Of a DNA stretch of 64,000 nt, positions 57,447 to 64,000 are shown piece after piece. The DNA is from Clostridiales bacterium (GTDB taxonomy: Bacteria > Bacillota > Clostridia > Oscillospirales > Oscillospiraceae): contig SFLH01000011.1 in NCBI GenBank assembly GCA_004554585.1, positions 8,308 through 72,307 of the forward strand, read 5' to 3'. How positions within the stretch are numbered: the stretch's first letter is position 1; the number at the start of each line of letters is the position of its first letter. Position numbers and translations under genes: made by a program. The notes beneath the pieces are model-generated. The model was not told the DNA's origin, did no database searches, and worked only from the letters and a program-made list of their open reading frames with translations.

Positions 57447-58807
57447 AAGCCAAAACCATTTTTTACTGCACCCAGTGCGGCAACGAGACCCCCAAATGGC
57501 AGGGGCAGTGCCCGGCCTGCGGGGCTTGGAATACCATCGTCGAGCAGCCCGCTCCAGCAAAAGGAAAGGGGCGGGCTGCCTCTGCGGCCCCGCTGGTCCC
57601 CGCCCGGTCACCCAAACGGATTGGGGAGCTGACCACGGACCAGGAGATCCGCTTTCCCACAGGCTTGGCGGAGCTGGACCGGGTGCTGGGTGGCGGCGCG
57701 GTCCAGGGTTCTCTGGTGCTCATCGGCGGCGCACCGGGCATCGGCAAGTCCACCTTGATGCTCCAGATCTGCAACAAGCTATGCCAGTCGGCCAAGGTGC
57801 TCTATGTCTCTGGGGAGGAATCCGAGGGCCAGCTGAAGCTCCGGGCCGACCGGCTGGGCGTGGGGCAGATTGACCTGTATCTGCTCTCTGAGACCAACCT
57901 GCAGGAAGTGGCCGCTGTGGTAGAGGAGCTGGCACCCCAGATCCTCATTGTGGATTCCATTCAAACCATGTACAACGGGGACCAGACGACCTCCCCCGGC
58001 AGCGTCTCCCAGGTCAAAGAGTGCACCATGGCTCTGATGCAGCTGGCCAAAGGGCGGGGGATCACCATCTTTGTGGTGGGCCATGTGAACAAGGAGGGAA
58101 ACCTGGCCGGCCCCAAAGTCCTGGAACACATGGTGGACTGCGTGCTCTCCTTTGAAGGGGACCGCCATATGTCCTATCGCATCCTCCGGGCGGCCAAAAA
58201 CCGCTATGGGGCCACCAATGAAATCGGCGTCTTTGAGATGGACGACACTGGCCTGCGGGAGGTGCCCAATCCCTCTCAGATGCTTCTGGAGGGGCGTCTG
58301 ACTGAGGAGCCGGGCACCTGCGTCACCTGTGTCATGGAGGGGGCCCGCCCAGTGCTGGCGGAAGTACAAGCCCTGCTGACTCCCACTTCCTTCGGTACCC
58401 CCCGCCGGAGCACCAATGGCTTTGACTACAACCGCGCCATGCTTCTCATGGCGGTGCTGGAAAAGCGGGGGGGCCTGGCGGTGAACACTTGCGACGCCTA
58501 CCTGAACGTCATCGGCGGCCTGTACCTGGACGAGCCCGGGGCGGACCTGGCGGCAGTGCTGGCTCTGGCCTCCAGTTTCCGGGACAAGCCGGTGCCAGCG
58601 GACCTGGTGGCAGTGGGAGAGGTGGGCCTGACCGGTGAACTGCGGCCAGTCTCCGCCCTGAACCAGCGCCTGTCGGAAGTCCGCCGCCTGGGCTTTACCA
58701 AGTGCCTGCTTCCTCAGCGGCATGGACGGCAGACCATCGTGCCGCCGGAGGGGTTACAGCTGATCCCCGTCAAGAATGTGCGGCAGGCGCTGGCGGTCCT
58801 GCTGTGA
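57443..58807 (+). CDS. radA: DNA repair protein RadA
   Basis: A 454-residue RecA-like branch-migration factor. It has an N-terminal zinc finger with C9, C12, C23 and C26, Walker A GGAPGIGKST (95-104), Walker B ILIVDS, the family KNRYGATNEIGVF motif and a C-terminal Lon-protease-like domain (GEVGLTGELRPV). It is translationally coupled to the amidase gene. Its last 54 bases are overlapped by the convergent small gene. Confidence 0.96.
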   Translation: MKAKTIFYCTQCGNETPKWQGQCPACGAWNTIVEQPAPAKGKGRAASAAPLVPARSPKRIGELTTDQEIRFPTGLAELDRVLGGGAVQGSLVLIGGAPGIGKSTLMLQICNKLCQSAKVLYVSGEESEGQLKLRADRLGVGQIDLYLLSETNLQEVAAVVEELAPQILIVDSIQTMYNGDQTTSPGSVSQVKECTMALMQLAKGRGITIFVVGHVNKEGNLAGPKVLEHMVDCVLSFEGDRHMSYRILRAAKNRYGATNEIGVFEMDDTGLREVPNPSQMLLEGRLTEEPGTCVTCVMEGARPVLAEVQALLTPTSFGTPRRSTNGFDYNRAMLLMAVLEKRGGLAVNTCDAYLNVIGGLYLDEPGADLAAVLALASSFRDKPVPADLVAVGEVGLTGELRPVSALNQRLSEVRRLGFTKCLLPQRHGRQTIVPPEGLQLIPVKNVRQALAVLL

Positions 58808-58936
58808 GGCCCGTTTGGGTACGAAATGGACGCAGCCCACACTTTGGCCGGGGATTCCGCCGGACCCGGCCCGGGCCAAGGTGCAGTATCCCTCCTGCTG
58901 ATAGATGCAGGGGTCGGTGCAGGGGATGAGATTCAT
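58754..58936 (-). CDS. Small Cys-rich protein convergent to radA (60 residues)
   Basis: A frame from the ATG at 58936 gives MNLIPCTDPCIYQQEGYCTL, then a second cysteine segment with GCVHFVP. Four cysteines in C-x3-C-x7-C and a later single Cys suggest a metal-binding miniprotein. AGGAGG and AAGGTG lie upstream. Similar short proteins beside radA occur in Clostridia, as far as I recall. The 3' end overlaps the end of radA on the other strand. A minus-strand TATACT at 58973-58978 is a candidate -10. Confidence 0.62.
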   Translation of the reverse strand: MNLIPCTDPCIYQQEGYCTLARAGSGGIPGQSVGCVHFVPKRASQQDRQRLPHILDGDQL

Positions 58937-59018
58937 GGGGTTCACCTTCCTCCTGGTCTGTGGTTGGTGGTTAGTATACCCGGCGGAGAAAAAAGTATGA
59001 CCGGCGTCCTGAGACGCC

Positions 59019-59063
59019 AAAGAGGCAGCGGGGTTCCACAGGGAACCGCCTCTGCCTCTTTTG
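59019..59063 (+). terminator. Terminator-like hairpin downstream of radA
   Basis: AAAGAGGCAG pairs with CTGCCTCTTT around an inner GGTTCC/GGAACC stem, followed by TT. Confidence 0.65.
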
Positions 59064-59136
59064 TTTCGGTGGGATGTGCCGGGCGGTCTGCTGGACCAAT
59101 GCTGCCCGGTGGACGGGAAAGAAGGGGAATGCCTTC

Positions 59137-59165
59137 TCGACAAACATCCTTTTCTATGGTAAACT
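59137..59165 (+). promoter_or_regulatory. Promoter of the EF-loop lipoprotein gene
   Basis: -35 TCGACA (59137-59142) and -10 TAAACT (59160-59165), spacer 17 bases. Confidence 0.55.
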
Positions 59166-59237
59166 TACCCCAACAGCCGTCGGCATTTTCTCCGCAGCCA
59201 GCTGACTGGCAGCACATCAGACGAAGGAGTGACAACC

Positions 59238-60578
59238 ATGAAGAAAATCCTGGTTTCCACCGCACTGACCCTAAGCCTGATCTTGACCCTGGCAGCCTGT
59301 GGCGATCAGGCCCAGACCGGCGACGATTCGCTACCATCCGATTCACAGACTCTCACCGCGGTGGACCCGGCAGAGGTGCCGGAGTCCATGGTAAGTTTCC
59401 TCAACTGGTTCTATCCCTGGTATTATGACGAGGAAAACACCCGGGGCGGCGAGTATCACAGTGACAGCGCTGCTGACGGCACCAGCAATATCGTCAGCCA
59501 GATCGCAGGGGAGGCCCCCTGCGTCGACCTGTCTCTATATCCCGGGGAGCAGCCGGAGTACATCACCACAGGTCTGCCGGACCCCCGGGGATGGTGGACC
59601 CAGGCTGGGGCCTATACTACCTACGATGTCAGCCAGGTGGACTGGATCGCCCAGAACATTTTCCACGTTTCCGATGAGGACCTGGCCCAGCTGAAGACCC
59701 AGGGGGAAGCCGACGGATGGTTCTACATCCAGAACGGATGCTATTACACCACCATGGGCGGCCTGGGAGACCCCTTCCTGGAGCTGGAGATTACCCAGGC
59801 GGCTACCGACGGCCAGCGGTACTACCTGGCCTATGAGGTCTATTTTACGGGAACCAGCGACGGCACGCGGGAACTCCAGAACACCCGCTATGCGGTGCTC
59901 TCGGAGGAGACCATCGACGGTATCGCCTACTGCACCATGTACTCCAACGGCGCCTCTGCGTTGGAGGAACTCACTCAGACCCAGCAGCCCGCCGGCCAGG
60001 GTCAGAGCCAGGAGGAGAATCCCCAGACCCAGGAGCCGAGCGATGACTGGAGCGCAGCTTATCAAGCCTTTATCTTCCAAAAGGGCTGGCTGGGCACCGC
60101 CCAGGGAGAGGACCTGGGCAGCGACAGCGAAGCGGTGGTTTTCCTGCTCCACGACATGGACAACGACGGTGTGCCCGAGCTGCTGGCCCGCAACGAAGTG
60201 GTCGCCTTCGGGGAGATGAGCAACTACGTGTATACCTGGGACGATGGAGAGGTGGTTTTCCTGGGTGAGATCGGATTCCTGGGCGGTGCTCTGTGGCCCA
60301 GCGACACCGACGACTACCCCGGCCTGTTCCACTACGCCGGCAGAGGGGACTCCTATATGGGACACTACTACGACCTGAAGAACGGACAGATCCATGAGAC
60401 CCTGGTCTCCAACGACATCATGGTCCCCTCGGGAGACAGCTTTGACTTCGAGAGTACTATTGAGACAAGCGACGCCGACCTCTACATGACTTACAGCCGG
60501 ACCAAAAACAGCGATGTGCTGCCCATGTACACCGCCGACGAGATCAGCGCTATGGGATGGGAAGCTTTCACAGCATAA
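59238..60578 (+). CDS. Lipoprotein of unknown function with calcium-loop-like motif
   Basis: A 446-residue lipoprotein: signal peptide and lipobox LAAC at about residue 21. An N-terminal domain (about 45-240) is rich in aromatic residues; a Gln/Pro/Glu linker (about 245-270) joins it to a C-terminal domain with DMDNDGVPELLARNE, an EF-hand-like calcium loop as seen in FG-GAP and VCBS-type repeats. I do not recognise the family. The ATG at 59238 follows GAAGGAG. It stands alone, adjacent to the mobile-element attachment region. Confidence 0.72.
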   Translation: MKKILVSTALTLSLILTLAACGDQAQTGDDSLPSDSQTLTAVDPAEVPESMVSFLNWFYPWYYDEENTRGGEYHSDSAADGTSNIVSQIAGEAPCVDLSLYPGEQPEYITTGLPDPRGWWTQAGAYTTYDVSQVDWIAQNIFHVSDEDLAQLKTQGEADGWFYIQNGCYYTTMGGLGDPFLELEITQAATDGQRYYLAYEVYFTGTSDGTRELQNTRYAVLSEETIDGIAYCTMYSNGASALEELTQTQQPAGQGQSQEENPQTQEPSDDWSAAYQAFIFQKGWLGTAQGEDLGSDSEAVVFLLHDMDNDGVPELLARNEVVAFGEMSNYVYTWDDGEVVFLGEIGFLGGALWPSDTDDYPGLFHYAGRGDSYMGHYYDLKNGQIHETLVSNDIMVPSGDSFDFESTIETSDADLYMTYSRTKNSDVLPMYTADEISAMGWEAFTA

Positions 60579-60650
60579 AAGAGAAGAAATAAGCTTTCTG
60601 CCCATGGGATTTATATGAGGTGTGCCAATTGAACCCATGGTTCACTGGTG

Positions 60651-60698
60651 AAAAAAGATAGCACAAAGCCGCTGGCGAAGCCAGCGGCTTTGTGCTAT
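60651..60698 (-). terminator. Strong terminator (19-bp perfect stem), minus strand
   Basis: ATAGCACAAAGCCGCTGGC pairs perfectly with its complement around GAA. On the minus strand it is followed by TTTTTT. It directly follows the TAA of a short minus-strand frame. Confidence 0.82.
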
Positions 60699-60811
60699 TA
60701 GTCGATATCCTCATTAAAATAATCGCTGTCCAATTGCTTAATTTGATAGGTTGCCTGAGTAGATACCTCAAAATTATAATCAATCATCAGTATTTTAAAA
60801 GAAGATCTCAT
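60698..60811 (-). pseudogene. Short AT-rich minus-strand frame, possibly a gene remnant (37 codons)
   Basis: A frame from the ATG at 60811 reads MRSSFKILMIDYNFEVSTQA in part and ends DYFNEDID, directly followed by a strong terminator on the same strand. The base composition is much richer in A and T than the neighbouring chromosome. It has no good ribosome binding site of its own and the start lies in a palindrome, so it looks like the tail of a lost gene. No family recognised. Confidence 0.4.
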
Positions 60812-60862
60812 CCTTTAAAAAATGGAGTGTCCAGCTGGATACACCATTTTTTAAAGGATGAG
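60807..60862. repeat. 56-base palindromic hairpin next to the tRNA-Ser fragment
   Basis: CTCATCCTTTAAAAAATGG (60807-60825) is perfectly complementary to 60844-60862, and the inner bases GTGTCC and GGATAC also pair. It begins seven bases beyond the CCA end of the tRNA fragment. Confidence 0.85.
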
Positions 60863-60869
60863 ACCCTTT

Positions 60870-60933
60870 TGGCGGAGACGGTGGGATTCGAACCCACGGA
60901 CCGGCTCATCACCGATCAAACGATTTCGAGTCG
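60870..60933 (-). other. 3' fragment of tRNA-Ser(CGA): attachment site of an integrative element
   Basis: On the minus strand the sequence from the anticodon loop (CTCGAAA) through a long variable arm, the T-arm GTGGGTTCGAATCCCAC, half acceptor CGTCTCCG-type end and CCA is a tRNA-Ser 3' part of about 64 bases. The 5' half is absent; the bases that should complete the anticodon stem (AACGA) read CCGA. Integrases that use tRNA genes leave exactly such a fragment at one end of the element, with the intact tRNA at the other. Confidence 0.82.
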
Positions 60934-61200
60934 GAGTCGCCATTCAGACTTTAGCGGAAAACAAGAGAAGTGCAACGACGATGCAGGAGCTTAAAAACCC
61001 TTGTAAAATCAAGGCTTTTTCGCTCTTGAAGGGCGGAATCCTCAAAAAGCCTTGTGTAGCAAGGAGTTCGAATATTTTCCGGTTTTGGGGAGAAAAAAGC
61101 GCGTTGGGGAGAAGATGGGGAGAACTCGGGGAGAAAATTACAGTATTGAGTGCAGATGACACCTACCTAAGAGCCGAATAAAAACAAGGTGGTTATCAGC
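60934..61200. other. Left end of the integrative element with GGGGAGAA direct repeats
   Basis: No gene is seen. Four copies of GGGGAGAA start at about 61087, 61107, 61117 and 61129. Such short direct repeats near an element end may be arm-type binding sites of a tyrosine integrase. Confidence 0.55.
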
Positions 61201-61812
61201 ATGAAATCGAAAATGAAATACTATGACTCCATCCGAAAGGAGTACCCCGAGGTCGTTTCGAAGGATCAGTTTTACCGTATCGCTCACATCAGCAAAGCAA
61301 CCGCTCTCTACCTTCTGAGCAGCGGGAAAGTCCCCTGCAAGGACTCCGGCAAGAAAACCCGCCGTTACGCAATTCGGATTGACGATATAATCCTCTACCT
61401 CATTGACAGAGAGATTAACCCGGAAAACTATCGCGCTCCCGATCTCTGGTACAAGGAGCGGTCCGGTCATTACAACTCCCGCGTCACCTATCGCAGAGAA
61501 CTGTTCAGCATGACCGACGAAGAAAGACGCTCCTTCCGAAAGTACATTGTGGATGAGCTGGCAGAGTATGACGATGTTCTCACCATTCAGGATGCAGCGG
61601 AGATCACCGGCTACTGTGATACTTCCTTCCATCGCTGGTGTCAGGATAAGCGCATGAAGTCCTTCTTCATCTCCGGGAAAATATTGATACCGAAAATCAG
61701 TCTCATCGACTTCCTTGTCTCCCCGTACTGTTGCAGCATCACCCGGAAGACATGGAAACACCTACTGCTCATCCGCAGCTATCTCGATAGCTGCAAGGAA
61801 GCCAAAACTTAA
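61201..61812 (+). CDS. Helix-turn-helix DNA-binding protein of the integrative element
   Basis: A 203-residue protein that appears to hold two excisionase-like (MerR-type) winged helix segments: VSKDQFYRIAHISKATALYLL near residue 20, and TIQDAAEITGYCDTSFHRWCQD near residue 135. This kind of protein occurs at the start of Tn1549-like elements and may control excision or transfer. The ATG at 61201 follows AAGGTGG; the GTG at 61189 is the alternative. Confidence 0.7.
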   Translation: MKSKMKYYDSIRKEYPEVVSKDQFYRIAHISKATALYLLSSGKVPCKDSGKKTRRYAIRIDDIILYLIDREINPENYRAPDLWYKERSGHYNSRVTYRRELFSMTDEERRSFRKYIVDELAEYDDVLTIQDAAEITGYCDTSFHRWCQDKRMKSFFISGKILIPKISLIDFLVSPYCCSITRKTWKHLLLIRSYLDSCKEAKT

Positions 61813-61822
61813 TACAAACGGG

Positions 61823-61885
61823 AAGCCCCGTCATTGCAACTGCGCAAGAGTATGACTCAAAGCAGAACAATGACGGGGCTTTTTC
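61823..61885 (+). terminator. Terminator after the HTH gene
   Basis: AAGCCCCGTCATTG pairs with CAATGACGGGGCTT across a long loop, followed by TTT. Confidence 0.75.
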
Positions 61886-61914
61886 TATTTCTATCAGAAT
61901 TGGAGGTTAGCAAG

Positions 61915-62133
61915 ATGCACCGTAATAAACTTACCGTGACAGTGGCATTCGAGGCGATGATGAAAGAAACGCCGTATGCCAAATATGACAGTGGCTACGA
62001 CGGCATCATTCCTGAGTGCCGGACTTGCCGCTTCCACCGTCCTCATTGGAAATATCAATCCTGCGTGTTTGAGAATTGCCCTTATTCACCAAGAGAGCTT
62101 TCCACTCGCCGCAGCGAAGCAAAGGAGAGTTGA
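61915..62133 (+). CDS. Small Cys-rich protein of conjugative elements (72 residues)
   Basis: The product has C-x2-C and C-x5-C spaced cysteines in ECRTCRFHRPHWKYQSCVF and ENCPYS, which suggests zinc binding. The ATG at 61915 follows GGAGG by nine bases. Small proteins of this type precede the replication-like gene in Tn1549-family elements. Function unknown. Confidence 0.68.
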   Translation: MHRNKLTVTVAFEAMMKETPYAKYDSGYDGIIPECRTCRFHRPHWKYQSCVFENCPYSPRELSTRRSEAKES

Positions 62134-62137
62134 TCGC

Positions 62138-62983
62138 ATGGCAGTCTACCGCGTAAACAAAAACCGCAGCTATACCGTCATGGCGAACTTCCACCTGAGA
62201 GACAAGCGGCTTTCACTCAAGGCAGTCGGACTTCTCTCTAAGATGCTCTCTTTCAACGACGGCTGGAAGTTCTCTACTCGTGGGTTATCGGCTATCTGCA
62301 AGGAAGGTCCCGACGCGACCCTCTCGGCTCTCCGTGAGCTTGAAAAGACCGGCTATCTCGTCCGTCATCAGGAACGGAACGCAAACGGCAAAATGGGCAG
62401 TATGGTCTTTGAAATTTATGAAGAGCCGCAAGAGGTTTTGCCGGACACGGAAAAACCGCATACGGAAAATCCCGATACGGTGAATCCGGTTACGGAACAA
62501 CCGTACACGGATAAGTCCGCACAAATAAATACTAATCAAGTAATTACTCAAGAAAGAAATAACTCTTTGAGCAATTATCAATCTATCAATCTTGATGGGA
62601 TGGATGGGATGAAAGAAAGAGCGCGTTATGAAGAGATTATCAAGGATAACCTTGAGCTTGAAATCCTCTCTCACGACAAACGCTTCGATACCGACCGTGT
62701 AAATGAGATGGTTGAGATCATGCTGGATGTCATTTGCTCTACCCGTCCCACTATCCGTATCAACGGCGAGGATATGCCGCAGCAAGTGGTCAAATCCCGC
62801 TTCCTGAAACTGAACAGCAGCCATATAGAGTATGTCCTTCAGGCAATGGATGAATGCCCTTCCGACATTCGGAACATCAGAGCATATATGCTCACGACAC
62901 TCTATAACGCATCCCTGACGATGGACAACTACTATTCGGCTCTTGTCAATCATGACCTCTACGGTGGAGGCAGGAAGCCTTGA
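62138..62983 (+). CDS. DUF6017/replication-initiator-like protein of the integrative element
   Basis: A 281-residue protein. Residues 1 to about 105 form a winged-helix domain (HLRDKRLSLKAVGLLSKMLS, GPDATLSALRELEKTGYL), a Thr/Pro/Glu-rich linker follows (about 110-160), and the C-terminal part (about 165-275; RVNEMVEIMLDVICSTRPTI, NIRAYMLTTLYNA) matches the DUF6017 end of such proteins. It probably acts in element replication or its control. The ATG at 62138 follows AAAGGAGAG. Confidence 0.78.
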   Translation: MAVYRVNKNRSYTVMANFHLRDKRLSLKAVGLLSKMLSFNDGWKFSTRGLSAICKEGPDATLSALRELEKTGYLVRHQERNANGKMGSMVFEIYEEPQEVLPDTEKPHTENPDTVNPVTEQPYTDKSAQINTNQVITQERNNSLSNYQSINLDGMDGMKERARYEEIIKDNLELEILSHDKRFDTDRVNEMVEIMLDVICSTRPTIRINGEDMPQQVVKSRFLKLNSSHIEYVLQAMDECPSDIRNIRAYMLTTLYNASLTMDNYYSALVNHDLYGGGRKP

Positions 62984-63023
62984 CCGGTCATGAAATCCAT
63001 TCAACCGGAAGGAGGTTTCAGGC

Positions 63024-63059
63024 ATGACAATTTTCTATCTTCGGGGTGTGCCGCCTTAG
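63024..63059 (+). CDS. 11-codon leader-type reading frame before pcfB
   Basis: GGAAGGAGG lies eight bases before an ATG that opens MTIFYLRGVPP and a TAG. The Shine-Dalgarno sequence is as strong as that of the gene that follows (pcfB), which has its own AAAGGAGG. It may be a translated leader peptide or a small protein. Confidence 0.45.
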   Translation: MTIFYLRGVPP

Positions 63060-63098
63060 CCCTGACGCTCCCCACCAGTTCCCGGAAAGGAGGTTCCC

Positions 63099-63590
63099 AT
63101 GCAGGATGAAGTAAATACCAAGATTGTTGCTATCGCTGTCAAGGGCGGAAAGATCACTGCCGAAGTGCTGGAAAAGGCTCTCCGGAAGTTCATTGAGGAA
63201 ATCGAGAAGGCTCAGAAGACCGCCTCTCAGCCGAAGACCTATCGGGGCAAGCAGTCCATCAAGCATCTGGTCGAGCAGAATGCCGCCATCAGCAACATCG
63301 AGGTGACAGACGGCAATATCAAGTCCTTTGAGCGCACCGCCAAGAAATACGGGATTGACTATGCTCTCAAGAAGGACACCTCCGAGCAACCTCCCCGCTA
63401 TCTCGTCTTCTTCAAGGGACGCGATGTGGATGTGATGACGCAGGCGTTCAAGGAGTTCTCCGCAAAGTCTGTCAAGCAGAAGGACAAGCCCTCGCTGCGT
63501 CAGAAGCTCTCCCGTCATCAGGAGCAGTCCAAAAAGCAGCAGCGTGAAAAGGTCAAGTTCAAAAACATGGATCGGGGCGTTGACCGATGA
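63099..63590 (+). CDS. PcfB family protein (DUF3801)
   Basis: A 163-residue protein typical of Gram-positive conjugative elements. VAIAVKGGKITAEVLEKALRKF and KHLVEQNAAISNIEVTDGNIKSFE are characteristic segments, followed by YLVFFKGRDVDVMTQAF and a basic, Gln-rich tail. PcfB is thought to act in the relaxosome with the coupling protein, whose gene follows with a four-base overlap. AAAGGAGG precedes the ATG. Confidence 0.88.
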   Translation: MQDEVNTKIVAIAVKGGKITAEVLEKALRKFIEEIEKAQKTASQPKTYRGKQSIKHLVEQNAAISNIEVTDGNIKSFERTAKKYGIDYALKKDTSEQPPRYLVFFKGRDVDVMTQAFKEFSAKSVKQKDKPSLRQKLSRHQEQSKKQQREKVKFKNMDRGVDR

Positions 63591-63898
63591 CAAGAAAAAT
63601 CGACATCAAGCGTCTCATCCTTCTCAACCTCCCGTATGTGTTCGCGTTTTATTTCGTGAACAAAATCGCCACGGTCTTCCGTCTGGCACCCGGCACAGAG
63701 ATGGTTGACAAGCTCACCGGCGGCTTTGCCAATTTCGGAGCTGCCTTCGCAAACCCGCTGCCCAGCTTCAATCCGATTGACTTGCTCGTCGGTGTAGCGG
63801 CAGGAGCATTGCTCAAGCTGGCAGTGTACTTGAAGGGCAAAAACCGCAAGAAGTTCCGTCAGGGCGAAGAGTACGGATCTGCACGATGGAGTGCATAA
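63587..63898 (+). pseudogene. VirD4/TraG-type coupling protein, N-terminal 103 residues only (interrupted)
   Basis: The N-terminal membrane part of a type IV coupling protein: basic start MTRKIDIKRLILLNLPYVFAF, two membrane segments, then LKGKNRKKFRQGEEYGSARW. In intact homologues EYGSARWG leads on to the Walker A motif. Here the frame changes to SA and stops, and a recombinase gene begins 47 bases later. The reading is that another element inserted at the TGG codon, separating the rest of the gene. Confidence 0.8.
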
Positions 63899-63945
63899 TT
63901 CTAAGTGTAAATGACACATACATGGACGCACAGGAGGTTATGCAC

Positions 63946-64000
63946 ATGACTGATTATAGCAAAATTACAGCCCTTTACTCCCGCCTTTCCGTGGGCGACG
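63946..64000 (+). CDS. Large serine recombinase, first 18 residues (runs off right edge)
   Basis: The frame starts MTDYSKITALYSRLSVGD. YSRLSVGD with the catalytic serine is the classical opening of TndX/Tn4451-type large serine recombinases. The ATG at 63946 is eight bases after AGGAGG; an ATG at 63940 is too close. Position immediately after the broken coupling-protein gene indicates that it is the recombinase of the inserted element. Confidence 0.8.
   Translation, partial: MTDYSKITALYSRLSVGD

Larger units (their letters stand above)
58937..59237. other. Intergenic stretch before the lipoprotein gene
   Basis: No gene seen. It holds the -10 of the minus-strand small gene, a long hairpin (59019-59063) and the promoter of the lipoprotein gene (59137-59165). 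Confidence 0.6.

Noticed and set aside
60870..60933. A complete tRNA-Ser gene
   Set aside because: Only the part from the anticodon loop to CCA is present; the 5' acceptor and D-arm are missing.

Overview
The window looks like a chromosome segment of a high-GC, spore-forming gut Clostridia member, probably Oscillospiraceae (Flavonifractor, Lawsonibacter or Pseudoflavonifractor type). The grounds are: sporulation genes (ylbJ, cotJ remnants, cwlD-type amidase), a T-box before pheST, a CIRCE-controlled groES-groEL, ireB, many TATAAT promoters with 17-nt spacers, and Bce- and LAL-type regulators. The genus is inferred from gene content, not from a database match.

Layout. 1-5.8 kb: a partial glycosyltransferase, a lysine riboswitch with an NhaC-family transporter, a transporter split into two half-genes, tcdA and a foldase. 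6-9 kb: copper module csoR-copA, where copA probably also encodes a CopZ-like chaperone from an internal start. 9-14.7 kb: a CorC-like protein, a DUF4330 protein, an rRNA methyltransferase and groESL. 14.8-19.4 kb: six tightly packed genes ending in two G3E/CobW-type GTPases, one with a very long His-rich metal-binding insert and one fused to a YcgQ-like domain. 19.5-26.4 kb: a MarR-controlled RND efflux operon and an ABC exporter. 26.8-27.1 kb: tRNA-Leu and initiator tRNA-Met.

27-33 kb holds the most unusual unit: a secreted protein with an aerolysin/ETX-MTX2-like region, Ig-like domains and S-layer anchoring repeats, followed by a MalT/LAL-type LuxR regulator. Their promoters share the same unusual upstream element at identical spacing, so both are probably controlled by that regulator. 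33-35.4 kb is a GntR-ABC module. 35.5-43 kb carries ireB, T-box-pheST and, divergently, nnrD-lipoprotein-alr-mazF, with no antitoxin gene before mazF. 43-48 kb: LysR with a two-gene chromate transporter, ylbJ and apbE. 48-52.8 kb: a complete Bce-type detoxification and sensing module with candidate operator repeats. 52.8-55.7 kb: a three-gene envelope or glycolipid operon. 55.9-56.5 kb: a CotJA-CotJB fusion followed by a cotJC cut to 37 codons. 56.7-60.6 kb: cwlD-like amidase, radA and a lipoprotein.

The right end (from about 60.9 kb) is a mobile element. A 3' fragment of tRNA-Ser(CGA) marks an attachment site. It is followed by arm-site-like repeats and Tn1549-type genes (HTH protein, DUF6017-like protein, PcfB, start of VirD4). 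The VirD4-like gene stops abruptly after about 102 codons, and a large serine recombinase starts 47 bases later, which suggests a second element nested inside the first.
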